This document shows positions 34,676-45,119 of a stretch of DNA of 64,000 bases, in pieces (the stretch's first letter is position 1; each line of letters begins with the position of its first letter). The stretch is from Prauserella aidingensis (GTDB lineage Bacteria > Actinomycetota > Actinomycetes > Mycobacteriales > Pseudonocardiaceae). Under the pieces are notes generated by a model. The model did no database searches, was not told where the DNA came from, and saw only the letters and a list, made by a program, of their open reading frames with translations. The stretch covers positions 1-64,000 of the forward strand of contig NZ_JAMTCN010000018.1 of assembly GCF_024171865.1 (NCBI RefSeq), read 5' to 3'. The position numbers were made by a program, and so were the translations under genes.

Positions 34676-35365
34676 GTGCTGATTCTCGCCCTCGACACCG
34701 CCACACCCGCGGTGACCGCCGGGATCGTCCGACTGTCCGGACCCGCCGCCGCAGCAGCTCCCGCGGCCGCCGACGGCACGGCGCCCGGCCCCACCGCGTC
34801 CGGCCCCGTCGGCGCGGACGTCGCGGAGCCCGTCGTCGAGCAGGTGGCCGCGCGCGTGACCGTCGACCCGCGGGCGCACGGCGAGCTGCTCACCCCGCAC
34901 GTACTGGACGCCGTCGCCGACGCCGGGATCACGCTCGCCGACGTCGGCGCCGTCGTCGTGGGCACGGGCCCCGGGCCGTACACCGGACTTCGGGCGGGCC
35001 TGGTGACGGGCGCGGCGCTGGCGCACAGCCTCGGCGTCCCGGCCTACCCGGTGTGCACGCTCGACGCGATCGCGGCCGGTCCGGAGGGTGCGGCGCTGGT
35101 CGTCACCGACGCCCGCCGCCGCGAGGTGTACTGGGCGACCTACGACGCCGGGGCACGTACCGACGGTCCCCACGTCGGGCCGCGCGACGAGGTACCGGAA
35201 CCGGCGGGGCGCCTCGCCGACCACGAACAGCCGACGCCGGCAGGCATCGTGCGTGCAGCGGCGCCGGACGTCCTGGCCGGGCGCGAACCGGGGCCGTTGA
35301 CGCCGCTGTACCTGCGCAGGCCCCACGCCGCCGAGCCGGCGACCAGGAAGCGGGTGACGGCGTGA
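34676..35365 (+). CDS. tsaB: tRNA t6A biosynthesis protein TsaB
   Basis: Inactive-kinase-fold partner that scaffolds TsaD and TsaE in t6A synthesis. The 229-residue product begins MLILALDTATPAVTAGIV and contains the conserved GTGPGPYTGLRAGL and LDAIAAG segments, plus an Ala-rich insertion (about 22-45). The start is a GTG 150 bp from the divergent matB start. The stop overlaps the rimI start by four bases. Confidence 0.95.
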   Translation: MLILALDTATPAVTAGIVRLSGPAAAAAPAAADGTAPGPTASGPVGADVAEPVVEQVAARVTVDPRAHGELLTPHVLDAVADAGITLADVGAVVVGTGPGPYTGLRAGLVTGAALAHSLGVPAYPVCTLDAIAAGPEGAALVVTDARRREVYWATYDAGARTDGPHVGPRDEVPEPAGRLADHEQPTPAGIVRAAAPDVLAGREPGPLTPLYLRRPHAAEPATRKRVTA

Positions 35366-35988
35366 CCCTCGGCGACCGCCCCTTCGGAAGCCCCGACGGC
35401 GCCGCGAACCCGAACGGTGCGGCGGCCGACGGCGCGGCCGTCCACGCCGACGGCGCGGTGACCGGGCCGAGCGACCCCGACGGTGCGGCACCCGCGAGGC
35501 TGGAACCGATGCGCAGACGGCACGTGCGGGAGTGCGCGGAGATCGAGAAGGTGCTGTTCGCCGGGGACAGCCCGTGGCCACCGGCCGCGTTCCACAGCGA
35601 ACTCGACCTCGGCGGGTACTACCTCGTCGCGGTCGACGGTTCGGTCTCCGGCGGCGACGAGCACGTGCTCGGCTACGCGGGCCTCGCCGTCATGGGCAAA
35701 CGCGGGGACCACGAGACGAGCCTGCACACGATCGGGGTGCGCCCGGAGCATCAGGGCACCGGCCTCGGCCAGGCGCTGCTGCGGGCGGTGCTGGCGAGGG
35801 CCGACGAGCTGGCCGCGCCCGTGTTCCTCGAGGTGCGCACCGACAACGACAGCGCGATCGGACTGTACGAGAAGCACGGATTCCGGCGACTGGGCGTGCG
35901 CAAGGGCTACTACCAGCCTTCGGGCGCCGACGCGTACACGATGCGCCGGGACGCGATCACCGGTGAGCGACAGGAGGACGGCCGCTGA
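35362..35988 (+). CDS. rimI: Ribosomal-protein-alanine N-acetyltransferase RimI
   Basis: GNAT acetyltransferase acting on N-termini (S18 in E. coli; broader in actinobacteria). The 208-residue product from the GTG at 35362 has an Ala/Gly/Asp-rich tail of about 48 residues, then the GNAT core: [16 protein letters not shown], acetyl-CoA loop [16 protein letters not shown], and [24 protein letters not shown]. An internal ATG at MRRRHVREC would give the usual shorter length, so the extension may not be translated. It sits in the conserved tsaB-rimI-tsaD order and touches tsaD as TGATG. Confidence 0.93.
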   Translation: MTLGDRPFGSPDGAANPNGAAADGAAVHADGAVTGPSDPDGAAPARLEPMRRRHVRECAEIEKVLFAGDSPWPPAAFHSELDLGGYYLVAVDGSVSGGDEHVLGYAGLAVMGKRGDHETSLHTIGVRPEHQGTGLGQALLRAVLARADELAAPVFLEVRTDNDSAIGLYEKHGFRRLGVRKGYYQPSGADAYTMRRDAITGERQEDGR

Positions 35989-37034
35989 TGGCGAGGATCA
36001 TCATGGGCATCGAGAGCTCGTGCGACGAGACCGGTGTCGGGCTGGTCGCCGCCCACGACGACGGCACGGTGGAGCTGCTGGCAGACGAGGTCGCCTCCAG
36101 CGTGGAGCAGCACGCGCGGTTCGGCGGCGTCGTGCCGGAGATCGCCAGCCGCGCGCACCTCGAGGCGATGGTGCCGACGACCCGCCGCGCGTTCGACACC
36201 GCGGGCCTTTCGATGTCCGATGTGGACGCGGTCGCCGTGACGGCCGGTCCCGGGCTGGCGGGCGCGCTGCTGGTCGGCGTCTCCGCGGCGAAGGCGTACG
36301 CGGCGGCGCTCGACGTGCCGCTGTACGGCGTCAACCACCTCGCAGGGCACATCGCGGTCGACACGTTGCAGCACGGGCCGTTGCCTGCGCCGTGCCTGGC
36401 GCTGCTGGTGTCCGGCGGGCACACGCAACTGCTGCGGGTGGACGACATCGCGGGCACGATCACCGAGATCGGCTCCACTGTGGACGACGCCGCGGGGGAG
36501 GCCTACGACAAGGTGGCCCGGCTGCTCGACCTGCCGTATCCCGGCGGCCCGCCGATCGACAAGGCCGCCCGCGACGGTGATCCGCAGGCGATCGCGTTCC
36601 CGCGCGGCATGACGGGACCGCGGGACGCGCAGTTCGACTTCTCGTTCTCGGGCCTGAAGACCGCCGTGGCGCGGTGGGTCGAAGGTGCGCAGGGACGCGG
36701 CGAGGAGGTGCCGGTCGCCGACGTCGCGGCGTCGTTCCAGGAGGCCGTCGCCGACGTGCTGACGGCCAAAGCGGTGCGCGCCGCGACCGAGGCCGGGATC
36801 GGCACGCTCGTCGTCTCCGGTGGGGTGGCGGCGAACTCGCGGCTGTCGGCGCTGGCGCAGGAGCGGTGCGCCGAGGCCGGGATCGAACTGCGTATCCCAC
36901 GGCCCCGGCTGTGCACCGACAACGGCGCGATGATCGCCGCGCTCGGCGCCCACGTCGCGGCCGCGGGCCACAAGCCCAGCTCCCTGGACCTGTCGGCCAA
37001 CCCCGGCCTGCCCGTGGACACGGTCCTGGTCTGA
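35988..37034 (+). CDS. tsaD: tRNA N6-adenosine threonylcarbamoyltransferase TsaD
   Basis: Transfers the threonylcarbamoyl group to A37 of ANN-decoding tRNAs. The 348-residue ASKHA-fold product has [12 protein letters not shown], the metal-binding histidines H117 and H121 (VNHLAGH), [11 protein letters not shown], and [23 protein letters not shown]. Length is normal. The ATG overlaps the rimI stop by one base. It ends the t6A gene group; an AraC gene follows after 13 bp. Confidence 0.97.
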   Translation: MARIIMGIESSCDETGVGLVAAHDDGTVELLADEVASSVEQHARFGGVVPEIASRAHLEAMVPTTRRAFDTAGLSMSDVDAVAVTAGPGLAGALLVGVSAAKAYAAALDVPLYGVNHLAGHIAVDTLQHGPLPAPCLALLVSGGHTQLLRVDDIAGTITEIGSTVDDAAGEAYDKVARLLDLPYPGGPPIDKAARDGDPQAIAFPRGMTGPRDAQFDFSFSGLKTAVARWVEGAQGRGEEVPVADVAASFQEAVADVLTAKAVRAATEAGIGTLVVSGGVAANSRLSALAQERCAEAGIELRIPRPRLCTDNGAMIAALGAHVAAAGHKPSSLDLSANPGLPVDTVLV

Positions 37035-37047
37035 GGGGAGCGAGAGC

Positions 37048-37836
37048 GTGGGGGAATTCCGGCGCAGCACGGCGGTGCCGCACCTGGAGGTGCGCCGCTC
37101 GTGCCGGCACGACACGTGCTACCGCCCGCACTTCCACGACACGTTCTCGATCGGGTTGATCGACAGGGGATCGTCGGTGTTCACGGGGTCGCCCGCGGGC
37201 ACGATCCGCCTGCAGCCGGGTGACGTCGTCGTCATTCCGGCCGGGCACGTCCACGCCTGCAATCCCGACGACGGGCCGTGGCGGTACCGGATGGCGCACA
37301 TGGGCCAGGAGTGGGCGGTCTCCCTCGTGTCCGGCGGCGCGGCGGACCGCCTGCTGTCCGGGATCGGGGTGCTGCGCCGCGACGAACTGCATCGGCGGAC
37401 TGCCGCCGCGATGCAGACCGTCGTCGCCGATGCGGAACCCGCGCGCATCGAGGCCGAGTTCGCCGCCGCGCTGACCGAACTGGCCGCAGCCGCACCGGAA
37501 CACCTCGTCCCCAGCGGCACGGATTCCGCGCTGCGCACGCGATTGCGCCCGGTCATGGACCGCCTGCGCGGTGACGAGACGAACCCGCCGCTCGACGAAC
37601 TGGCGCGGTCGGTCGGCATGACCAGGTACGGCCTGGTGCGGGCGATGCGGCGCGCGACCGGTCTCACGCCACTGGCCTGGCGGCAGAACGCCCGCATCGT
37701 GCGGGCCCGGTACCTGCTCCGTGCGGGACTGCCGATCGCCGACACCGCACAGGAACTCGGGTTCACCGATCAGAGCCATTTCCACCGCGTGTTCCGCGCG
37801 CACGTCGCCGTCTCGCCGGGCGCCTACCGCGGCTGA
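37048..37836 (+). CDS. AraC-family transcriptional regulator
   Basis: A 262-residue regulator with an N-terminal cupin sensor (RPHFHDTFSIGLIDRG; GDVVVIPAGHVHACNP, typical His-containing cupin motifs) and a C-terminal double helix-turn-helix (LDELARSVGMTRYGLVRAMRRATGLTPLAWRQNARIVRARYLL; DTAQELGFTDQSHFHRVFRAHVAVSPGAYR). It lies directly before a LysE-type exporter on the same strand, an arrangement in which such regulators usually control the exporter in response to a small ligand. The ligand is unknown. Confidence 0.9.
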   Translation: MGEFRRSTAVPHLEVRRSCRHDTCYRPHFHDTFSIGLIDRGSSVFTGSPAGTIRLQPGDVVVIPAGHVHACNPDDGPWRYRMAHMGQEWAVSLVSGGAADRLLSGIGVLRRDELHRRTAAAMQTVVADAEPARIEAEFAAALTELAAAAPEHLVPSGTDSALRTRLRPVMDRLRGDETNPPLDELARSVGMTRYGLVRAMRRATGLTPLAWRQNARIVRARYLLRAGLPIADTAQELGFTDQSHFHRVFRAHVAVSPGAYRG

Positions 37837-37913
37837 GCGCAAGAACGTACAAGATCCCGGCCCCGGCTGTTGCGCATGCTCGGCGTGTTCGTCGCCGAGA
37901 CATGTGAGGGGAC

Positions 37914-38531
37914 ATGGAGCAGTTCGCCGCGGTCGCCGCCGCCCACTTCCTCGCCCTGCTGATTCCCGGGGTGGACTTCTTCCTCATCGCACGCACCGCG
38001 ATGACGTCCGGCTGGCGCAGCGCCACCGGAGTCTGCCTGGGTATCGCCGTCGCCAACGGGATCCTCATCGCGGCGGCGTTCTCCGGCGTGTCGTTGCTGT
38101 CGCATCCCGTGCTGCTCGACGGGATCCGTGTGGCGGGCGGGGTGTTCCTCGTCGTCGTCGGCGCCGCGTTCGTCAGGGCGAGAGTCAGGGTCGACGTCGA
38201 ACAGGGTCCGCGTGCCGAATCGGCGACGTGGCTGCGCGGCGCCGGACTCGGCTTCACGTCGGGCCTGCTGAACCCGAAGAACGCGCTGTTCTACGTCAGC
38301 CTCGCCGCCGCGGTCGCCACTGCCCGGCCGCCGGCACTCGTGCTCTACGGCGCGTGGATGGTGACGGTCGTGCTCGGCTGGGACGTCTTCGTCGCTCTCG
38401 CGCTCGGTTCCCGGCGGGCGCTCGCTCGTATGGACCGCGTGCTGCCGTGGCTCACGAAGGCAGCGGGCGGCTTCCTCGTCGTGTTCGGCATCGCCATGAT
38501 CGCCGGCCTCGCCGCGGGGCTCGTCTCCTAG
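37914..38531 (+). CDS. LysE-family amino-acid/metabolite exporter
   Basis: A 205-residue inner-membrane protein with about six hydrophobic helices. The LysE/RhtB signature PGVDFFLIARTAMTSGWRSATGVCLGIAVANG is near the N-terminus and GLLNPKNALFYVSLAAA is in the middle. Likely a proton-driven exporter of amino acids or analogues; the substrate cannot be told from sequence. Probably regulated by the upstream AraC protein, 77 bp away. A 53-bp palindrome lies 25 bp after the stop. Confidence 0.9.
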   Translation: MEQFAAVAAAHFLALLIPGVDFFLIARTAMTSGWRSATGVCLGIAVANGILIAAAFSGVSLLSHPVLLDGIRVAGGVFLVVVGAAFVRARVRVDVEQGPRAESATWLRGAGLGFTSGLLNPKNALFYVSLAAAVATARPPALVLYGAWMVTVVLGWDVFVALALGSRRALARMDRVLPWLTKAAGGFLVVFGIAMIAGLAAGLVS

Positions 38532-38555
38532 TGGGAACACCGCGGAACGCAGGAC

Positions 38556-38608
38556 GCCCCCCGGGGCACCCTGGTTGCATTGAACGCAACCAGGGTGCCC
38601 CCGGGGGA
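38556..38608. repeat. 53-bp palindrome copy 3, between convergent genes
   Basis: Arms 38556-38578 and 38586-38608 pair at nearly every position around the loop ATTGAAC. It fills most of the 84-bp gap between the convergent lysE-type and amidase genes, where it could act as a bidirectional terminator. Confidence 0.9.
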
Positions 38609-38615
38609 TGTGCTC

Positions 38616-40598
38616 CTACACGTGCCAGGTGTCGACGTCGGCGAGCCTGACGTAGGCGACGCGGTGGCCGAGTTGCACCTGCGCGTACTTCTCCCCGCGG
38701 ACGACGACGTGCTGCGACTCGTCGTAGGTCTTGGCGTGGTAATACTCCGAATCCACGACCAGGCCGACGGCGTAGCGCTGCCCCTCGGGGATCGAGTACT
38801 GCAGCGGCGCGAGCTCCTGCGGCGGCACGCCTTCGGGGTAGGCGCCCGCCTCCGGGTACGCCCGCCCGTACACCGGGATCCGCCCCGAACCGGCCTTCGG
38901 CGCGGCCACCACGCCGAGCGTCGGCCGCACGACCGGGGCCGACGCCGGGTTCTTCAGCCACGCCTTCCTGCCGTTGAACCAGATCGCCGTCCAGTCGCCG
39001 TCGGAGTCGGCGACCGCGTACACCTGACCGGTCACGACGCGGCTGCCCCAGTCGGACAGCTGCATCGACTGCGGCGAGCCGTCGGGGTTCAGCGCCGGAT
39101 CGCTGAGCAGCGGCGCGTCGTCGCGGGGTTCGGTGCGCAGCAGGACCATCGCCGAGCCGGTGACCGGGCACGCGGCGGACGGGTCGTCGGCCTCGCACCC
39201 GCGGTAGGGCACGTGGTTCGCGTCGAAGTCCGGCAGGACCACCACGAGGCCGGTGTCGGCGCGCCACGTCGGCAGCTCGGCGCCGAGCAGCTCGAAGTAG
39301 TGCGCCCAGTCCCAGTACGGGCCCGGGTCCCAGTGCATGCCCGCGACGTTCTCCGGGATCGTGCCCGGGACGTTGTCGTGCCCGATGATGTGGTGCCGGT
39401 CCAGCGGAATGCGGAACCGGCGCGCCAGGTGCCGCACCAGCTTCGCCGACGCGCGGTACATCGCCTCGGTGTACCAGGCCGGTTCGGCGGCGAAGCCCTC
39501 GTGCTCGATGCCGACGGACTTGGCGTTGACGTACCAGTTTCCCGCGTGCCACCCGACGTCCTCGGTGCGCACGTGCTGCGCGACGTGCCCGTCGGACGAG
39601 CGGATCGTGTAGTGCCACGACACGTACTCCGGGTCCTGCACCAGGCCGAGCGCGACGTCGTAGCTGCACTCGGTGTCGTGGATGACGATGTGGGTGATGC
39701 GCTGACTGTCGGGACGGCTCGCCCGGTCGTGGTTGCCGTAGCTGCCCGGGTCGTCGGAAAGCCGTTCGTACGGCGCGGGGATCCACTCGACGGGCAGGTC
39801 GTCGGGGCCCTCCGGTGGCGCGGCGCGGGCGGTGCGCAGGCCGAGGGAGCGGAGTTGGGTGCGGTCCGGACGTGCGCTCGTGGCGGCGAGCCGGACCGTT
39901 TCGCCGTCGACGGTCACGCGCTCGGCACCCTCGGCGAGCACGGTGTACACCTCGTCGGCGAAGAACCCCGCCGTGGCCTCGTCGTCGGCCCCGGCGTAGC
40001 GGGCGACCGCTCCGTAGAAGTCGCCGGGGTCGTGTCCGCGTGTTCCGGACGTGCGCTGGTAGTGGGCGAGCAGCGCCGCGCCGCCGCGGATGTTCTCCAC
40101 CGGATCGGTGCGCAGTGTCTCCTTGTCGACACCGGTGAGCTCGGAGGCGAGGTCGATCGTCTGCAGCCGTTCCGTCGGCGTGCCCTCGGCGGGCGAGACG
40201 GGCCGCAGCGCGCGTCGGGCGGTGTCGCCGCGCGGATCCTCGACGACTGTGCCGCTGACGGCGACGTCCCCGCCGGTCGCGGTGCCGGCCCGGTGGTCGT
40301 GGTGACTGCCCCCTGCTGCCGCGGTGCGCAGGTCGGTGAGGTGCATCGGCCCGTACCCGGCACCGCTGCTCGGCCTGCCGCCGTGATCGTCCCAGCGGGA
40401 TTCGAGATACGACACCGCCAGCAGCACCCGCTCCGGTACGCCGAACTCCGCGGCGGCCGCGGCGAACGCACGCTGCCGGGCGCTCCGCTGCGCGGCGGAG
40501 GCGACGCCACCCGTGGCGGAGAGTCCCGCGGTGGCCGCGGCGAGGCCCGCGGTTCCGGCGGCGGCGCGGAGAGCGCTGCGTCGAGGGAAGGTGTCCAT
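38616..40598 (-). CDS. Secreted N-acetylmuramoyl-L-alanine amidase (Tat signal, Amidase_2)
   Basis: Peptidoglycan hydrolase of 660 residues. A twin-arginine type leader (FPRRSALRAAAGTAGLAAATAG) is followed by a transglycosylase/SLT-like helical region (AAEFGVPERVLLAVSYLESRWDD ... YGPMHLTDL), a linker, and an Amidase_2 zinc domain: HIVIHDTECS, SVGIEHEGF, HHIIGHDNVPGT and MHWDPGPYWDW supply the ligands. A C-terminal SH3-like part follows (VVTGQVYAVADSDGDWTAIWFNGRKAWL). The ATG at 40598 follows GTGAGGAG; a GTG at 40613 is an alternative. Probable role: cell-wall turnover. Confidence 0.92.
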   Translation of the reverse strand: MDTFPRRSALRAAAGTAGLAAATAGLSATGGVASAAQRSARQRAFAAAAAEFGVPERVLLAVSYLESRWDDHGGRPSSGAGYGPMHLTDLRTAAAGGSHHDHRAGTATGGDVAVSGTVVEDPRGDTARRALRPVSPAEGTPTERLQTIDLASELTGVDKETLRTDPVENIRGGAALLAHYQRTSGTRGHDPGDFYGAVARYAGADDEATAGFFADEVYTVLAEGAERVTVDGETVRLAATSARPDRTQLRSLGLRTARAAPPEGPDDLPVEWIPAPYERLSDDPGSYGNHDRASRPDSQRITHIVIHDTECSYDVALGLVQDPEYVSWHYTIRSSDGHVAQHVRTEDVGWHAGNWYVNAKSVGIEHEGFAAEPAWYTEAMYRASAKLVRHLARRFRIPLDRHHIIGHDNVPGTIPENVAGMHWDPGPYWDWAHYFELLGAELPTWRADTGLVVVLPDFDANHVPYRGCEADDPSAACPVTGSAMVLLRTEPRDDAPLLSDPALNPDGSPQSMQLSDWGSRVVTGQVYAVADSDGDWTAIWFNGRKAWLKNPASAPVVRPTLGVVAAPKAGSGRIPVYGRAYPEAGAYPEGVPPQELAPLQYSIPEGQRYAVGLVVDSEYYHAKTYDESQHVVVRGEKYAQVQLGHRVAYVRLADVDTWHV

Positions 40599-40705
40599 GC
40601 GTTCGCTCCTCACGCGGCGATGTGACGTGAGGAACGTACCGACAATTCGCCTACCGTGGAACGAACTTTCCGCCGGGAAACCGACGCCGTCCGGGTGACG
40701 CGTGG

Positions 40706-41902
40706 TCAGGCGCCCAGCCGCACGGCGGCGCGGATCACCGGGCCGAGCGCACTCGACATGCCGCGCCGGGGCAACGCCGCGATGCGGGCGACCCGCCGGC
40801 GGAGACCGTCCAGGTCGCCGCGCTCGACGTGATGGGCGACGTGCAGTGCGGCGAGCTGGTGGGTGTCCAACGCGCTGTGTCCGTTGTCGGGCAGCTCGAC
40901 CCGCACGGAGTGCGGAAGCAGCTGCGCGACGCGTTCGGCGACGGGCCGTGGCGTGCGCAGGTCCCTGCCGCCCGACACCACGGCTGTCGGCCAGTCGAAC
41001 CCGGGCAGGGCAGCGGGCAGGTCGACGGTGTCGCCGGTGAACGGCGGTGCGTGCTCAGCGGCCGGTGCGAACTCGGCCTGCGGATCGAGGGGCAGCCCGT
41101 CGGGTTTCGCTCCGTAGCCCAACTCGCCGTGGGTGATGCCGGCGACCAGGTCGAACTCGGCGACGAACGGCGCGGCCTCACCCGCCGTTTCCTGCTTGCC
41201 GAGCGAGGACAACCACTGCCAGGTCACGCGGGCGTCCCCGCGCAGCCTCGCCTCGAGCAGTCGTTCGAGTGCGTCGGGTCCGGCGAACTCGTACACGACC
41301 TGCGCCACGTGCCCGGCGCGGTCCCACCCGGCGTCCACGGCCGCACGCACCAGCGAGGGCAGTCGGCCGGGGCCGTCCAGCAGCAGCTCGCGGCGGTGGC
41401 TGCGGACGGTCTCACGGTCCTCGGCGGACAGCAGGGGCGAGTCGAGCACCATGCCGGCCACCCGGTGCGGATGGCGCACGCCGAACACATGTGCCAGGTA
41501 CGAGCCGTACGAGGTGCCGTACACCACGGCGCGGTCGATGTTCTCCCTGTCGAGGACCGCGGCGACGTCGTCGGCCGCGGCGGCCGTCGACACCGCGGAC
41601 ACGGCCAGTTCGGTGCCGTCGACGTCCCGGCGGGACAGCCCGACGCCGCGGTGCTCGGTCATCACCACGTCCAGCCCGCGGGCGAGCGCGCGCCTGCGCA
41701 GCGAGTGGTACGGCAGTGCCGACGCCAGGCCCGGACCGCCGGGCAGCACCACCACCGGCGTCCCGCGTCTGCGTTCCGGCGGGGCCGGGCGCAGCGAGAG
41801 GAGACCGGGAACGAGGGGAAGATTCGGGGGCGCCCGCCCGTCGGCCCGACCACCCCGACCACCCCGGGCACGCTGACGCGTGGCTGTGTTCGATGCCACC
41901 AA
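40706..41902 (-). CDS. Alpha/beta hydrolase, proline-iminopeptidase-like, start uncertain
   Basis: A hydrolase of up to 398 residues. It has the VVVLPGGPGLASALPYH oxyanion motif (GGPG, as in proline iminopeptidases), the MTEHRGVGLSRR segment, nucleophile elbow VVYGTSYGSYLA, acid in SGGRDLRTPRP and histidine in LPDNGHSALDTHQ. The first 30-35 codons of the frame overlap a dispersed repeat, have only a TTG start with no good Shine-Dalgarno sequence, and look unlike family N-termini. The true start may lie downstream, or the repeat has replaced the original N-terminus. The 91-bp gap to the amidase start holds no recognised gene. Confidence 0.75.
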   Translation of the reverse strand: MVASNTATRQRARGGRGGRADGRAPPNLPLVPGLLSLRPAPPERRRGTPVVVLPGGPGLASALPYHSLRRRALARGLDVVMTEHRGVGLSRRDVDGTELAVSAVSTAAAADDVAAVLDRENIDRAVVYGTSYGSYLAHVFGVRHPHRVAGMVLDSPLLSAEDRETVRSHRRELLLDGPGRLPSLVRAAVDAGWDRAGHVAQVVYEFAGPDALERLLEARLRGDARVTWQWLSSLGKQETAGEAAPFVAEFDLVAGITHGELGYGAKPDGLPLDPQAEFAPAAEHAPPFTGDTVDLPAALPGFDWPTAVVSGGRDLRTPRPVAERVAQLLPHSVRVELPDNGHSALDTHQLAALHVAHHVERGDLDGLRRRVARIAALPRRGMSSALGPVIRAAVRLGA

Positions 41903-41917
41903 GGTGCCCTCGGGGGC
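41806..41917 (-). repeat. Dispersed repeat copy 2, with a half arm of the 53-bp palindrome
   Basis: On the minus strand: GCCCCCGAGGGCACCTTGG, then CACAGCCACGCGTCAGCGTG, then GGTGGTCGGGCCGACGGG, then CGAATCTTCCCCTCGTTCCC. This matches 11522-11649 block by block. Only one palindrome arm is present. It overlaps the 5' end of the hydrolase frame. Confidence 0.65.
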
Positions 41918-41983
41918 AAAATCCGGGTCCCTCGGGCAGGCGGTCGCTGCGGGTGTTCGGCGGTCCCGGGCCTGAACGGCGAA

Positions 41984-42007
41984 CGGCCCCCGACGTGGTC
42001 GGGGGCT
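41984..42007 (-). terminator. Hairpin downstream of the Cys-rich micro-ORF
   Basis: CCCCCGAC and GTCGGGGG pair around a three-base loop within 41984-42007. It lies 18 bp after the micro-ORF stop (minus strand) and before the hydrolase frame. Confidence 0.55.
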
Positions 42008-42024
42008 GTGGCGTCACGCGGTCG

Positions 42025-42093
42025 TCAGGAGCAGCTTCCGCAGCACCCGCATCCGCGACCGGTACACGCACTGCAGCAGTTGCAGCCACCCAT
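42025..42093 (-). CDS. Putative Cys-rich micropeptide (22 residues, 8 cysteines)
   Basis: A very short frame from the ATG at 42093 to a TGA encodes a peptide starting MGGCNCCSAC, with cysteines at positions 4, 6, 7, 10, 15, 17, 18 and 21 and otherwise Gly, Ser, Thr, Arg and Asn. A GTG nine bases upstream, with AAGGGA before it, could be the real start and would add VIR. A hairpin terminator follows directly. The density and spacing (CxCC, CxCC) suggest metal binding, metallothionein-like. No homologue is recalled; it may be chance coding in GC-rich DNA. Confidence 0.45.
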   Translation of the reverse strand: MGGCNCCSACTGRGCGCCGSCS

Positions 42094-42233
42094 TCGGATC
42101 ACCGTCCCTTGTCCGTCGTCCGCAGGGGAGCGTTCACGGTAGGCCGGTGGGCGGTGCTCGCGGCACCGCGCGACGAGTGACGACCGGCGGTCACGGGGAG
42201 TGCGCACGCGGCGAAAGGTGCCGATCAGGCCGG

Positions 42234-42261
42234 TTGCGGACCCTGCTTGCGCGGCTAGCAC
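42234..42261 (+). promoter_or_regulatory. Candidate groESL promoter
   Basis: TTGCGG (42234-42239) and TAGCAC (42256-42261) are separated by 16 bp. The -10-like hexamer overlaps the left arm of CIRCE, as in other HrcA-controlled promoters. Confidence 0.55.
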
Positions 42262-42281
42262 TCCCATGGCTAGAGTGCTAA
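42255..42281 (+). promoter_or_regulatory. CIRCE operator (HrcA binding site) upstream of groES
   Basis: CTAGCACTC-N9-GAGTGCTAA, one base from the consensus TTAGCACTC-N9-GAGTGCTAA, 107 bp before groES. It predicts HrcA repression relieved by heat or other proteotoxic stress. Confidence 0.95.
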
Positions 42282-42387
42282 TCGAAACGGCACCACACAC
42301 GCCCCGGCACCCGCGACGGCGGGGTGGTAGGCGCCGTACCCAATAGGTACCTGCCAACGCTTTCTTAGACCCGTGGAGGTCAACCCG

Positions 42388-42681
42388 GTGAGCGTGAACA
42401 TCAAACCGCTCGAGGACAAGATCGTTGTCCAGAGGAGCGAGGCCGAGGAGACGACGGCTTCCGGTCTCGTCATCCCGGACACCGCCAAGGAGAAGCCCCA
42501 GGAGGGCAAGGTTCTGGCCGTCGGCCCGGGCCGTGTCGACGACAAGGGCAACCGCGTCCCGGTGGACGTGAACGAGGGCGACGTCGTCATCTACTCCAAG
42601 TACGGCGGCACCGAGGTCACGTACAACGGCGAGGAGTACTTGATCCTGTCCGCCCGCGACGTGCTGGCCGTCGTCAACTGA
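42388..42681 (+). CDS. groES: Co-chaperonin GroES
   Basis: The heptameric lid of the chaperonin (97 residues). Conserved segments: [13 protein letters not shown], the mobile loop [21 protein letters not shown], and [30 protein letters not shown]. The GTG at 42388 is chosen because GGAGG lies at 42375-42379; an upstream GTG at 42373 overlaps that Shine-Dalgarno sequence. It is co-regulated with groEL by CIRCE. Confidence 0.97.
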   Translation: MSVNIKPLEDKIVVQRSEAEETTASGLVIPDTAKEKPQEGKVLAVGPGRVDDKGNRVPVDVNEGDVVIYSKYGGTEVTYNGEEYLILSARDVLAVVN

Positions 42682-42698
42682 CGACCCGCTATGCGTTG

Positions 42699-44382
<1,684 letters not shown>

Positions 44383-44411
44383 CGTCGGCATCGCCTGCGT
44401 CTCTCGTAGCG

Positions 44412-44446
44412 ACGGGGCGGCACTCCGATTCGGAGTGCCGCCCCGT
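44412..44446 (+). terminator. groESL terminator
   Basis: ACGGGGCGGCACTCCG (44412-44427), loop ATT, CGGAGTGCCGCCCCGT (44431-44446): a perfect 16-bp stem followed by TCTTCG, 29 bp after the groEL stop. Confidence 0.85.
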
Positions 44447-44506
44447 TCTTCGTCCCTACCGACATTTCCCGTGCAAGTAGTTTGCGGGAAAGAAAATTCG
44501 GCGAAA

Positions 44507-44538
44507 AGAAAGGGGCGCCCGGCCGGGCGCCCCTTTCT
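44507..44538 (-). terminator. Perfect 32-bp palindrome downstream of whiB
   Basis: AGAAAGGGGCGCCCGG (44507-44522) meets its exact complement (44523-44538) with no spacer. Placed 42 bp after the whiB stop and convergent with groEL, it is best read as the whiB terminator. Confidence 0.75.
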
Positions 44539-44579
44539 TCATCCCCCTCCGGTCGCTCCCTCGAGATGAGGAAAGCGAT

Positions 44580-44879
44580 TCACATTACGACCGTCAACGA
44601 CCGGTGCTCGTTGCGGATGATGTGCTCCCGTTCGCTTTCCGAGAGTCCGCCCCACACCCCGTAGGGCTCGTGCACCGCGAGGGCGTGCTCCCGGCACAGC
44701 TCGAGCACCGGGCACGATCGGCACACGGCCTTCGCTCTGGCCTCCCTGCGCGCTCTCGCCGGTCCCCGCTCCCCGTCGGGGTGGAAGAACGAACCGCTGT
44801 CCATGCCCCGGCACGACCCCTCGAGCTGCCAATTCCAGATATCGGCATTCGGGCCGGGAAGTCTGCGGGTATCCGCCAT
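44580..44879 (-). CDS. WhiB-family iron-sulfur transcription regulator (WhiB3-type position)
   Basis: A 99-residue Wbl protein holding a redox-sensitive [4Fe-4S] cluster and acting with the primary sigma factor. The four cysteines are C23, C53, C56 and C62 (C-x29-C-x2-C-x5-C); the beta-turn GVWGG (74-78) and a basic C-terminal region (SESEREHIIRNEHRS) follow. It lies next to groEL1, like whiB3 in M. tuberculosis, and is divergent from the following gene across a 240-bp region that should contain both promoters. The symbol is withheld because Wbl orthology needs a tree. Confidence 0.93.
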   Translation of the reverse strand: MADTRRLPGPNADIWNWQLEGSCRGMDSGSFFHPDGERGPARARREARAKAVCRSCPVLELCREHALAVHEPYGVWGGLSESEREHIIRNEHRSLTVVM

Positions 44880-45119
44880 CGGTGTCCCCTCGTCGAATCC
44901 GGTCCCACGTAACCGGATCTACTGCGACTACTCCATTCGGTGCAACGAGATGCACGTTAGAAGTGCGGCAAAAGTTGTTCAAGTGATGGGTCGGCGGATT
45001 CATTCTTTAGGCATCCCCCGCTGGTGTGATGGCAGACACAGCGTGGGTTTTCGGCGGTGTTTTCGGCCGAGTGGATGCCGCGAACGCGCTTTCCGGGTGG
45101 CCGAGGGGCCGGAGGCAGG

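Noticed and set aside
45020-45060. tRNA-like segment with GGTGTGATGGCAGACAC
   Set aside because: No cloverleaf could be folded: no matching acceptor stem or T-arm TTCGA motif at the right distance.
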